A stretch of DNA of 40,051 nt from a virus. The stretch covers positions 1-40,051 of IMG/VR virus record IMGVR_UViG_3300022751_000026; one strand, given 5' to 3'. How positions within the stretch are numbered: position 1 is the first letter of the stretch; each line of letters starts with the position of its first letter. Both the position numbers and the translations under genes were made by a program. This document shows, piece after piece, positions 24,680-30,986 of the stretch. The notes under the pieces were generated by a model. It saw nothing but the letters and a program-made list of their open reading frames with translations. It made no database searches and had not been told where the DNA came from.

Positions 24680-24704
24680 AGTAAAAATGGTTTAAAAACA
24701 AAAA

Positions 24705-24792
24705 CTCCCATAATTCAAAACGCTTCTCACTTCGTTTTTCCTTATAGGAGCTGTGTAATTTCTTTAGTTGGTATAATGTGAGAAGCCAACCA
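24705..24792 (-). promoter_or_regulatory. Structured leader RNA with terminator and loop-loop pairing (primase-helicase)
   Basis: On the minus-strand transcript hairpin 1 has stem TGGTTGG/CCAACTA (24786-24792 with 24765-24771) and a 14-base loop containing CTTCTCAC. Hairpin 2 has 9 bp, a 3x3 internal loop, then 6 bp (24733-24750 with 24705-24722), and a 10-base loop containing GTGAGAAG, followed by TTTTTGTTTTT. The two loops are perfectly complementary over 8 bases. Hairpin 2 is a terminator 25 bases before the ATG. The leader at 26712-26794 has the same layout with different loop sequences. Confidence 0.7.
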
Positions 24793-24797
24793 CAAGA

Positions 24798-24827
24798 CAA
24801 ATATAGTTATTATTTATTAATACACAA
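24798..24827 (-). promoter_or_regulatory. Promoter of the primase-helicase operon
   Basis: Minus strand: TTG, exactly 19 bases, TATATTTG. This is identical in form to the promoters at 30081-30110 and 33696-33725. Predicted transcription start is near 24792, the first base of leader hairpin 1. Confidence 0.8.
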
Positions 24828-24842
24828 CAGTTTTATGTAAAA

Positions 24843-24997
24843 AAAGATGTGTCACTCTGTTAACCCTAATAAAATAAAGGGTTAACGAGGAAAAGTGACG
24901 TATCTTTATATTTTTTACCTTTTGCAAAAACTTTTTTATTTAGTGGTTTCGTTTTTTATATAGTAAGTATAAAGTACTTTTTTGGTCGATGTGTCAC
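24843..24997. repeat. Nested inverted repeats with repeated 10-mer (candidate origin/operator)
   Basis: Within the 384-base gene-free region 24680-25063. AAAGAT (24843-24848) pairs with ATCTTT (24902-24907), GTCAC (24851-24855) with GTGAC (24895-24899), and GTTAACCC (24859-24866) with GGGTTAAC (24879-24886), around a 12-base loop. The 10-mer GATGTGTCAC occurs at 24846-24855 and exactly again at 24988-24997, with an inverted near-copy at 24895-24904. An AT-rich tract (24905-24960) and the palindrome AAAGTACTTT (24971-24980) lie between. It stands just upstream of the primase-helicase promoter, so a replication origin or operator is plausible. Confidence 0.55.
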
Positions 24998-25024
24998 GGT
25001 TTTTTGTAAGTAAATACAAATAAA

Positions 25025-25055
25025 AAAACCTTAACTGTTTATAAGTTAAGGTTTT
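25025..25055 (-). terminator. Terminator after the SF2 helicase
   Basis: AAAACCTTAAC / GTTAAGGTTTT (11 bp, 9-base loop) with a T-run on the minus strand, 9 bases after the helicase stop. Confidence 0.9.
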
Positions 25056-25063
25056 AAGATAAA

Positions 25064-26698
25064 TCACGAGAAAATGGCTTTTAATTTACTTTCTATCTTT
25101 TCCTGAAGATATGAATAGGTCCGAGGAACACCATTTCGAATCATATTGACGTATCCGTAATTTTTTTTAAGGTATTCTTGAATGCGTTTTTTTAAATATC
25201 CGGTTCTTATGCGTTCTAAATATGTTTCTTTCGTAACTCGATATAGTTTCCATAGATCGATATATTTTTCAATTAATATTCGATAATAGTCTTTTTTATC
25301 GTTGCTGGTTCTAACGACAAACTCAGCAATTTTTTTTCCATTTGGCAAAGGTATTGTTTGCAAAGCGACTGTTTTTTTATCTACAACATCGAGTTCTTGA
25401 TCTTCATCACTACGTGGTTCACGGATGGATAACTGGACCGTATTAAAGTGTCCGCAATCAGGGCATTCATCTTTATTAGAACCAAGCCAATTGTAACCGC
25501 ATTTTTCGCATTGTACAAGCGTTTCTTTTTTCTGTTTAGCCTTGACTACTCCATTATAAAAAATATCTTCCCAGTCTAATTGATCGGACCATTTACCTAA
25601 ACGTTTTACATTTCCTCCTAAATCAATTACAATGAAATTATCTTTAAAAATTAAGTCGCTCGGTCTTGCGCCTCTACCTATAATTTGATGCCACAATGAT
25701 AATGATTTAGTTGGACGGTTTACAATTATACATTCCACTTCTTTAACATCGAATCCGGTAGTAAAAGTTCCGGTACTCACAAGTATTGCACCTTCCGTTT
25801 CTTTGAACCATTGGACCGTTGTTTTACGTTCTGAAACTTCATTATTTACAGAATCATAAGATTGTATTTTATGTCCTGCCTTAGTAAAGGTTTGGACCAA
25901 AGAAGTATTTTGTTTTGTTGAAGCTGTAAAAATCATTGTCTTTTTACCGATTGCTTTTTCTACATATTCATCTAAAACATTTTTATCGTGCTTTATACTT
26001 TCTTCTGCAATTTCGTTTTCGTCAAAATCATCATCACCTTTTGCTTTTAATTCTGAATAGTAATCGTAATCAAAAATAATTTCATCGACTAAAGAACCTT
26101 CATCAATCAGGACCCGAATAGGAATTCCAACAATAACAGTATCGTAAGTTTCTGACATGGTTACCGGTGCGCTCCATTTTATAGCATGGTCCTTATAACA
26201 ACAAACTTCACGTGTTTTAAATCTCTTATTACAATGTTCGCATTCATAATAAGTAATTCGCTTATTCAAAGAAGGAGTTGCTGTAAATCCGGTCCTGAAT
26301 GCGTTATCGAATAAATGAAACGTTTTTACATGAACTTGTTCATGTGCTTCGTCGACAATAAATAAACCAATATCAAGTTTAATTTTTCGTGAATGGATTG
26401 TTTGCGTCATTCCAACAAATACATTATTACTAAAGTCCGGTTTTGATTTAGCAGTAATTTTGTCGTTTAGTATTCCGAGTTTAGCGAGTGTTTCAGAAGT
26501 TTGGCTTACCAATTCGTCACGATGAACCGAAACAAGCACCTTGCGTCCAGGATTACGATTAAGCCATTCTTTAATAAAAAAAGACATGATTACCGTTTTA
26601 CCTGATCCGGTAGCAGATTGACATAAAACCGATTTATGTGCTTTTTCGGCTTCAAATATGGAGTTAACCATATCTGATTGATAGTATCTTAATTGCAT
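25064..26698 (-). CDS. SF2 DEAD/DEAH-box helicase with zinc ribbons (544 aa)
   Basis: ATP-dependent nucleic acid helicase. Motif I is ATGSGKT (29-35), motif II is VDEAHE (115-120), motif III-like is GFTATPS (137-143), and motif VI is HQIIGRGARPSD in the second RecA domain. A Cys cluster (CEHC at about 153-156, CC at 166-167) and a second one near 390-415 (CEKCGYNW, CPDC) suggest two zinc ribbons. It resembles phage RecQ/UvsW-like DNA remodelling helicases. It is preceded by its own promoter and a structured leader, and followed by a terminator, so it is a single-gene unit. Confidence 0.9.
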   Translation of the reverse strand: MQLRYYQSDMVNSIFEAEKAHKSVLCQSATGSGKTVIMSFFIKEWLNRNPGRKVLVSVHRDELVSQTSETLAKLGILNDKITAKSKPDFSNNVFVGMTQTIHSRKIKLDIGLFIVDEAHEQVHVKTFHLFDNAFRTGFTATPSLNKRITYYECEHCNKRFKTREVCCYKDHAIKWSAPVTMSETYDTVIVGIPIRVLIDEGSLVDEIIFDYDYYSELKAKGDDDFDENEIAEESIKHDKNVLDEYVEKAIGKKTMIFTASTKQNTSLVQTFTKAGHKIQSYDSVNNEVSERKTTVQWFKETEGAILVSTGTFTTGFDVKEVECIIVNRPTKSLSLWHQIIGRGARPSDLIFKDNFIVIDLGGNVKRLGKWSDQLDWEDIFYNGVVKAKQKKETLVQCEKCGYNWLGSNKDECPDCGHFNTVQLSIREPRSDEDQELDVVDKKTVALQTIPLPNGKKIAEFVVRTSNDKKDYYRILIEKYIDLWKLYRVTKETYLERIRTGYLKKRIQEYLKKNYGYVNMIRNGVPRTYSYLQEKIESKLKAIFS

Positions 26699-26711
26699 AT
26701 TTTAAAAAGTA

Positions 26712-26794
26712 AAAGGGTCTTACAAGCCACTACACTTATAAAACCCTTTCGATTAGACGTTGTCTAAATATCTTCTCGCAAGTAGTGGTTTGCG
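26712..26794 (-). promoter_or_regulatory. Structured leader RNA with terminator and loop-loop pairing (helicase)
   Basis: On the transcript hairpin 1 is CGCAA/TTGCG (26790-26794 with 26777-26781) with the loop ACCACTAC. A middle hairpin is TAGAC/GTCTA (26754-26766, 3-base loop). Hairpin 3 is a continuous 15-bp stem with two G-T pairs (26735-26749 with 26712-26726), loop TGTAGTGG, followed by TACTTTTT. CCACTAC in loop 1 is the exact complement of GTAGTGG in loop 3 (7 bases). Hairpin 3 ends 13 bases before the helicase ATG and looks like an attenuator. Confidence 0.7.
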
Positions 26795-26801
26795 ATTTTA
26801 T

Positions 26802-26809
26802 CAAATATA
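26802..26809 (-). promoter_or_regulatory. Promoter -7 element of the helicase unit
   Basis: Minus strand TATATTTG, about 8 bases before the base of leader hairpin 1, the same arrangement as at 24798. No clear -33 TTG, so it may be weaker or need an activator. Confidence 0.55.
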
Positions 26810-26829
26810 CTTCTTTTTATTTAAAAAAG

Positions 26830-27276
26830 CTAATTTTTAGCGGGTTTTATTGGTAGATTATTACCAGTCAATGAGTAATAAAGGTTTTGTAGCTCATGTA
26901 CATATTGAACTGAATTACAAACGTAATTACCTCGGCAAAGCGTATTTACTACTAAATTACCGTTGTTTTGTATTGTTCCTATTCCGTCAAAATAAGTCCC
27001 GTCTTTATGATAGTTTTCGTAATCTAAACCTTCAGTATGCAGAAAGTATTTAAAACCATTTATATACATTTGGTTTGGTATTTTTTCAAAACCAAAATTT
27101 AAAAGCCATTCATCGTTTAGTGTTATTGGTTCATAATTGCCATTTGGGACAAATGAACCAAATTCGTCACGGCAATCGTAATGTTTTTCTCCATTTATTA
27201 AATGTACAATAGCTAAATCGTGTGTGTTTTTAAAATATAGGTAGTTGCCTATTTGTAATCCTTGTGTATTTTTCAT
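26830..27276 (-). CDS. Hypothetical protein of a Bacteroidota phage family (148 aa)
   Basis: Starts MKNTQGLQIGNYLYFKNTHD and ends with VQYVHELQNLYYSLTGNNLP. The YVH.LQN.Y..LTG ending is a recurrent signature I associate with small proteins in Bacteroidota phages and mobile elements; their function is not known. It appears soluble and beta-rich, with several aromatic residues. It is the last gene before the helicase leader. Confidence 0.75.
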   Translation of the reverse strand: MKNTQGLQIGNYLYFKNTHDLAIVHLINGEKHYDCRDEFGSFVPNGNYEPITLNDEWLLNFGFEKIPNQMYINGFKYFLHTEGLDYENYHKDGTYFDGIGTIQNNGNLVVNTLCRGNYVCNSVQYVHELQNLYYSLTGNNLPIKPAKN

Positions 27277-27280
27277 AATC

Positions 27281-27412
27281 CTAATTTTTATGCCTATTGG
27301 CGTTAGTGGGTTTTGTTGATGGTCTTTGGCACTTAGGACAATGACCTTTTTTCTCTAATTCTGATTTATATCCTGTCCAAATACAGAATTTACAATGTAT
27401 TTTAGTTTACAT
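27281..27412 (-). pseudogene. Zinc-ribbon ORF with TAA at codon 2 (ATG-TAA start)
   Basis: The ATG at 27412 is followed directly by TAA. The frame then stays open for 41 codons encoding a convincing zinc ribbon (IHCKFCIWTGYKSELEKKGH, then CPKC). If TAA were AAA the protein would begin MKTKIHCKFC. No other standard start precedes the first Cys pair. It fills the gap between two genes exactly (5 bases on each side), as a working gene would. This is the second ORF of its kind here (see 17652-17819). Confidence 0.55.
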
Positions 27413-27416
27413 GTTG

Positions 27417-27653
27417 TTAATTACATAGCCTATTTAAAATACTATCTTTTCTAATTTCATAAATACTATCTATTTGTTTACGTGTTTTATCTTTGTTTTC
27501 TAAAACCGTGTTTATAAATAAAAGCTTACCAATATCAATAGACAAATCTAATTTTTGTCTTTTCACATCATCTTTTTTGTTTTGATTATAAAAGAATGTG
27601 GAAATCAATAATAAAGCCACTATAAAGCAAAGTAAAATTTCTATCTTTTTCAT
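27417..27653 (-). CDS. N-terminally anchored membrane protein (78 aa)
   Basis: A hydrophobic N-terminal segment (EILLCFIVALLLISTFFYN, residues 4-22) acts as anchor or signal, followed by a charged helical domain (DLSIDIGKLLFINTVLENKD, RKQIDSIYEIRKDSI). Probably a periplasm-facing helical protein. Family unknown. Confidence 0.65.
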   Translation of the reverse strand: MKKIEILLCFIVALLLISTFFYNQNKKDDVKRQKLDLSIDIGKLLFINTVLENKDKTRKQIDSIYEIRKDSILNRLCN

Positions 27654-27659
27654 CCCAAT

Positions 27660-27989
27660 TTATTTTAAAGTTTCTTTGTTTGTTGTGGTGCTAAACTTTA
27701 CTTTGTTCCCGTGAAGATATAAATTGCCTTTATTTTCACATTTTCCTCTGCCTGATTTTGACTTATAAGCAGAGCAAACAGATTTACGACAATCGTCTTT
27801 TTGTACACAATCGTATAATTGGCACCATACGTAATCAGAAGTTCCATTATCTGGTATTGCTTCTATAACTGTTATTTCAGATAAACCCTCTAATTTTGCA
27901 TCGTGTAAAAAGTTTTCTATACCCATGCAACTTATAGAATCTTCATTCTCAAAATAGAGTTTATCGACTTCTTTTTTAGCTGTTTTCAT
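27660..27989 (-). CDS. Cysteine-rich hypothetical protein (109 aa)
   Basis: Seven cysteines: one near residue 21 and six in the second half (WCQLYDCVQKDDCRKSVCSA, then KCEN). The spacing suggests metal binding or an iron-sulfur-like cluster, but does not match a motif I can name. N-terminus MKTAKKEVDKLYFENEDSIS. It resembles proteins annotated as hypothetical in other flavobacterial phages. Confidence 0.65.
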   Translation of the reverse strand: MKTAKKEVDKLYFENEDSISCMGIENFLHDAKLEGLSEITVIEAIPDNGTSDYVWCQLYDCVQKDDCRKSVCSAYKSKSGRGKCENKGNLYLHGNKVKFSTTTNKETLK

Positions 27990-28020
27990 AATTTTAATTT
28001 AAGTTAGTTTTTGTGTTGGG

Positions 28021-28272
28021 TTAGACAAGAGATAGAATGCAATACCCTTCTTTTAATCCGAATTGTGGTGCATTGTCCAAAACGTATGATATTGTTTTAT
28101 AAAAAATACGTCCAGTATAAGTTTGGCTTTCTTTGTCATAATCTTGCAACATTAAGTAGTCTCCCGCTTTAAAATCACGGTCATTTTTTCGCAACTCAAA
28201 GTTTTTACTTCCTGAAACTACTTCATTGAAATATTCAGTTTCTGTTTTTAGTTCGTGCGTTTTTTGGTTCAT
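28021..28272 (-). CDS. DUF3850/ASCH-like protein, copy 2 (83 aa)
   Basis: HELKTETEYFNEVVSGSKNF, ELRKNDRDFKAGDYLMLQDY, YTGRIFYKTISYVLDNAPQF, GLKEGYCILSLV. It shares the whole pattern with the protein at 21400-21657 (HxLKT, SGxK, EL.LNDR/ELRKNDR, GD.L.L..YD, YTG, YIL/YVL, FGL..-YCI). This copy is closer to the canonical family. The two are paralogues in one genome. The ASCH fold is linked to RNA or modified-nucleotide binding. Confidence 0.85.
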   Translation of the reverse strand: MNQKTHELKTETEYFNEVVSGSKNFELRKNDRDFKAGDYLMLQDYDKESQTYTGRIFYKTISYVLDNAPQFGLKEGYCILSLV

Positions 28273-28309
28273 TTCCGTTTAGGTTTTAATTAATTGTTTG
28301 TTGGAGTTC

Positions 28310-28504
28310 TTAAAATGGCGCTTCTATATCTGTTCTCGGAATAGGAATCCAGCAAATGATACCGTACAAATCCCAATCAATCCCATTCCAAAATGCTGTT
28401 GAGTAATCTCTTTCCTCATATCCTGTTTTTACTAAATAAGTCCCTTCTTTTTCAGGATTATACATTGATCTTGTATATCCGCATTTCTCTATATGTTTGC
28501 TCAT
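28310..28504 (-). CDS. Small DUF551-like protein (64 aa)
   Basis: Contains EGTYLVKTGYEERDYSTAFW, NGIDWDLYGIICWIPIPRTD. The pattern 'G.YLV.T....FWNG..W......W.PIP' resembles small DUF551-type phage proteins of unknown function. Start MSKHIEKCG. Family match from memory of the pattern only. Confidence 0.6.
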   Translation of the reverse strand: MSKHIEKCGYTRSMYNPEKEGTYLVKTGYEERDYSTAFWNGIDWDLYGIICWIPIPRTDIEAPF

Positions 28505-28509
28505 CCTTT

Positions 28510-28620
28510 CTAATTTAAGTTAACAATAAATCTTTGGTAAATGTAAACCGGTTTTGGTTCAATTAGGTTTTTTAATAATTGGCGGTTTAGGGTTTGGAAT
28601 AGTTGTTTTGTGGTTTTCAT
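28510..28620 (-). CDS. Small basic hypothetical protein (36 aa)
   Basis: Start MKTTKQLFQTLNRQLLKNLI, end YIYQRFIVNLN. Basic helical peptide. ATGA overlap with the upstream gene and 5 bases to the next one, so it fills its slot. Function unknown. Confidence 0.5.
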   Translation of the reverse strand: MKTTKQLFQTLNRQLLKNLIEPKPVYIYQRFIVNLN

Positions 28621-28988
28621 GTTAGTATTTCGAATTTACGTTCTGGTTTTATTTCTCTTACTACATCAAATTTTCTTAAATTCATTTTTACAGTATGACC
28701 GTATTTGTTTTTAAACGTAACAAATTGATGCCATTCACATGAATAAATAGTGCACACCAATGTACAGAAATGATTTAAAACTTTGTAAGTATTCCCTTTA
28801 GTTGTAGAATTATTTGTTTCTTTGGCTAATATCATATTGGAAAGTAATTCTTTCGGTTTGTTTTCCAACATTCTTTTTCTATCAGCAACTAAGTCAGATT
28901 GTATTTTAAGTTTTTCTTTTGTGCTTAAAATCATATACCAATTAGGTTTTAAGTCTTGTATAGTTTTGTGGTTATATTTTGTTCTCAT
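28617..28988 (-). CDS. Hypothetical basic protein (123 aa)
   Basis: Basic helical N-terminal half (LSTKEKLKIQSDLVADRKRM), then a beta-rich half with two Cys (FCTLVCTIYSCEWHQFVTFK) and the basic end REIKPERKFEILT. It may bind nucleic acid. Start in GGATTATG context. Family not recognised. Confidence 0.6.
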   Translation of the reverse strand: MRTKYNHKTIQDLKPNWYMILSTKEKLKIQSDLVADRKRMLENKPKELLSNMILAKETNNSTTKGNTYKVLNHFCTLVCTIYSCEWHQFVTFKNKYGHTVKMNLRKFDVVREIKPERKFEILT

Positions 28989-29024
28989 AATCCTTTATTT
29001 TTAGTTATTTAATTTCTGTTGGTT

Positions 29025-29228
29025 TTACTCGCCAAGCCATATCAAAAGACGTTTTTTAATTTTTAAAAGTCGCATTGTGTTTTTCCTTGAATTTTCACAC
29101 ACATTAAAAAAATCTGTTATGTGAGTTCTATTTAAAAAATCTTCTTCATGCTTCATTCTTTCGTCACATTCCTCAATCATTTCAATAATTGCTAATTTTC
29201 GTTGATGATATTTTTTCTGTTCTTGCAT
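29025..29228 (-). CDS. Basic helical hypothetical protein (67 aa)
   Basis: Wholly helical and charged (KKYHQRKLAIIEMIEECDER, then NSRKNTMRLLKIKKRLLIWL). It probably forms a coiled coil, perhaps with a partner. No family recognised. Confidence 0.6.
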   Translation of the reverse strand: MQEQKKYHQRKLAIIEMIEECDERMKHEEDFLNRTHITDFFNVCENSRKNTMRLLKIKKRLLIWLGE

Positions 29229-29247
29229 TTGTTTTGGTTTTTAATTG

Positions 29248-29529
29248 TTAATCTCCGTTATATGCTCCAATTCCGTAATCGTGTCTTGCTCCTGAATTAT
29301 CGAAAACCTCTATTTTAGTAACTATCGACTTATAACTCAATTCATTAAAGTAAAACGTTTCATATCCAAGTCCAACGCTTTTAACCAATCTATTTGCTTT
29401 CATAACGTAAGCCATTGTGTTTGATTTAAACAAGCTCCATGCCTCTATCAAAGCCTCAGAAAAAGTTACGTTTTGCATTTTGTAGATTGCGTGGGCTGAA
29501 CGGAATAGGATAGATTTATTTAGTTTCAT
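29248..29529 (-). CDS. Hypothetical protein (93 aa)
   Basis: The start at 29529 (MKLNKSILFRSAHAIYKMQN) is preferred because the upstream 45-residue gene runs to 29516. The segment VTFSEALIEAWSLFKSNTMA is a helical motif seen in small Bacteroidota phage proteins, followed by a beta-rich end (YKSIVTKIEVFDNSGARHDY). Function unknown. Confidence 0.65.
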   Translation of the reverse strand: MKLNKSILFRSAHAIYKMQNVTFSEALIEAWSLFKSNTMAYVMKANRLVKSVGLGYETFYFNELSYKSIVTKIEVFDNSGARHDYGIGAYNGD

Positions 29530-29653
29530 TTTTAGATTCTTTTTTAAGTTCTTTTGTGTTTTGTAATTCAATGAATTGGTCAATTTTGTCAAGTGCATTT
29601 TTATGAACTTTTCGGGTTACCTGAATCATTGATGGTCTTCTATGTCTTCCCAT
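29516..29653 (-). CDS. Small basic hypothetical protein (45 aa)
   Basis: Starts MGRHRRPSMIQVTRKVHKNA, very basic, then a helix (LDKIDQFIELQNTKELKKES). It could bind nucleic acid. TAATG overlap with the upstream gene and 14 bases of overlap with the next. Family not recognised. Confidence 0.55.
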   Translation of the reverse strand: MGRHRRPSMIQVTRKVHKNALDKIDQFIELQNTKELKKESKNETK

Positions 29654-29871
29654 TATTTTTTATTTAGTATTAATTGGTCAATCCTCCCTTTTGCTCCATT
29701 TATCCCAGCGTAAACACCTATACAAATATCATTTTTAACAATGTCAAAAACATTTAGGTTTCTTCTGTAAATTAAGTGCCTTTTATATTCAACAGGAATT
29801 GAATCTGTATTTATATATTTAGATCCTTCTTTTAAATTTTCTTTGTAAAAGGAATTTAGATAGGTTGCCAT
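29653..29871 (-). CDS. Hypothetical protein (72 aa)
   Basis: Starts MATYLNSFYKENLKEGSKYI; the second half (VFDIVKNDICIGVYAGINGA) is a small beta-rich unit. It lies 2 bases after the preceding stop. No family recognised. Confidence 0.6.
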   Translation of the reverse strand: MATYLNSFYKENLKEGSKYINTDSIPVEYKRHLIYRRNLNVFDIVKNDICIGVYAGINGAKGRIDQLILNKK

Positions 29872-29873
29872 AA

Positions 29874-30050
29874 TTAGTAATTATCGCAATTTAAAATTAA
29901 CCAATCTTCAAAATCTTGTTTCATTTGTTCAAAGTCAAAATCTAAACTAATAAGTTGTTTTTCTCTTGGCAAATAAAAATCATTACAATCATCAGATATT
30001 AATAATTCTTCTACAAATTTTTCTTTAGTAATTGTGTTTAAGTCTAACAT
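29874..30050 (-). CDS. Acidic small protein, first of the second early operon (58 aa)
   Basis: Starts MLDLNTITKEKFVEELLISD; very acidic (DFDFEQMKQDFEDW). It is directly downstream of a near-perfect promoter (30081-30110) with a 25-base leader, so it should be strongly expressed early. Function unknown; acidic early proteins are sometimes inhibitors of host factors. Confidence 0.65.
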   Translation of the reverse strand: MLDLNTITKEKFVEELLISDDCNDFYLPREKQLISLDFDFEQMKQDFEDWLILNCDNY

Positions 30051-30080
30051 GATTTTTTGTTTTAGTGATTATTTCTTTGA

Positions 30081-30110
30081 CAAATATACGACATGTTTTT
30101 AGATAAACAA
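30081..30110 (-). promoter_or_regulatory. Promoter of the second early operon
   Basis: Minus strand: TTG, exactly 19 bases, TATATTTG. Follows the terminator at 30162-30188. Predicted start near 30075, 25 bases before the ATG at 30050. Confidence 0.8.
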
Positions 30111-30161
30111 ATTATTTTATAATTATTTTCAAATTATTCTATTTTCCGCATATCACTAAAA

Positions 30162-30188
30162 AAAGCCGAAGTGTTTAGTTTCGGCTTT
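30162..30188 (-). terminator. Terminator of the first early operon
   Basis: AAAGCCGAA / TTCGGCTTT (9 bp, 9-base loop) followed by TTTT on the minus strand, 6 bases after the stop at 30194. Confidence 0.9.
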
Positions 30189-30193
30189 GGATT

Positions 30194-30406
30194 TTACATT
30201 GTGTTTAATTTGCTTGGTAATGTAATGTGATCGATTCTACCTTCAAAATACAACACTCTATGAATTATGTCTTCTTGATGAGAATCATAGAAGTTCTTAT
30301 TTGAATAAACAAATCTATAAGGCTGTATTTTTTCTTTATAAACAGTTCTTCTAACCACTTCTTTATCAATACCGCAATCTCTTGCAATCTGTTCAAATGT
30401 CTTCAT
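30194..30406 (-). CDS. Helix-turn-helix-like protein (70 aa)
   Basis: The start MKTFEQIARDCGIDKEVVRR is a clear HTH (EQIARDCGIDKEVVRRTVYK), followed by a basic Tyr-rich segment (YRFVYSNKNFYDSHQEDIIH). This is like the MerR/excisionase-type small DNA binders of Bacteroidota phages. Last gene before the terminator. Probably a regulator; target unknown. Confidence 0.65.
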   Translation of the reverse strand: MKTFEQIARDCGIDKEVVRRTVYKEKIQPYRFVYSNKNFYDSHQEDIIHRVLYFEGRIDHITLPSKLNTM

Positions 30407-30455
30407 CTGCCTCTACTATTTCAGGATCGATTACTTCGATGTTGTTTGTTTCCAT
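30393..30455 (-). CDS. Tiny acidic peptide (20 aa)
   Basis: METNNIEVIDPEIVEADEDI, highly acidic. Its 3' end overlaps the start of the HTH gene by 14 bases, so its translation could be coupled to that gene. Very short; may be only a coupling leader. Confidence 0.35.
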   Translation of the reverse strand: METNNIEVIDPEIVEADEDI

Positions 30456-30456
30456 G

Positions 30457-30648
30457 TTAGTCTTCTGAATTAAATATTACTGTACATACAAATCCACAAA
30501 TTGATAAAAAACCACCTACTAAGCAAACACTGAATCTTGATGATTTATCCCATGTTGAAATATCAAAGCTTATGTTGTAAAAGCATGAGAATAAATAAGC
30601 AACAGCAAAAGGAATTACTATTGATAAAATGTATTTTGTGTATTTCAT
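30457..30648 (-). CDS. Small membrane protein, two helices (63 aa)
   Basis: Two hydrophobic segments: YILSIVIPFAVAYLFSCFY and VCLVGGFLSICGFVCTVIF, joined by a polar loop (DISTWDKSSRF). The N-terminus is basic. The stop and start overlap neighbours (ATGA at 30645-30648). Function unknown. Confidence 0.65.
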   Translation of the reverse strand: MKYTKYILSIVIPFAVAYLFSCFYNISFDISTWDKSSRFSVCLVGGFLSICGFVCTVIFNSED

Positions 30649-30986
30649 AATATAAGTTTGTTAAATTCTACCCAGTCTTTGTGTTTCCAATCTTCAATTT
30701 TTTTATTCCAAAGCCTTGATTTTTTGTTTTTACGCAACACGATTAAAACATCTTGATTCGAATATGATTTGCAAACTGATTTTCTTTTCTTAATTACTTT
30801 ATCAGGATCAAATGTTTCAATTGCTTTTACGATATCTTCTTTTAAATAAGGCTGACCAATAAACCCGTTTAAATTCCACTTCATTTTATCAATTGGCTGT
30901 ATTTCGTTTTTTACGATTTGCCAACGAATAGAAGTCACGCTTATGTTATTTAAGCGTGACGCTTCTGATATTGTTGTGACTAACAT
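30645..30986 (-). CDS. Helix-turn-helix-like DNA-binding protein (113 aa)
   Basis: An N-terminal HTH-like unit (ISEASRLNNISVTSIRWQIV), then PYLKEDIVKAIETFDPDKVI and a basic tail (KKRKSVCKSYSNQ, KNKKSRLWNKK). It may be a regulator or a DNA-binding accessory of the exonuclease, whose stop overlaps its start. Family not certain. Confidence 0.55.
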   Translation of the reverse strand: MLVTTISEASRLNNISVTSIRWQIVKNEIQPIDKMKWNLNGFIGQPYLKEDIVKAIETFDPDKVIKKRKSVCKSYSNQDVLIVLRKNKKSRLWNKKIEDWKHKDWVEFNKLIL

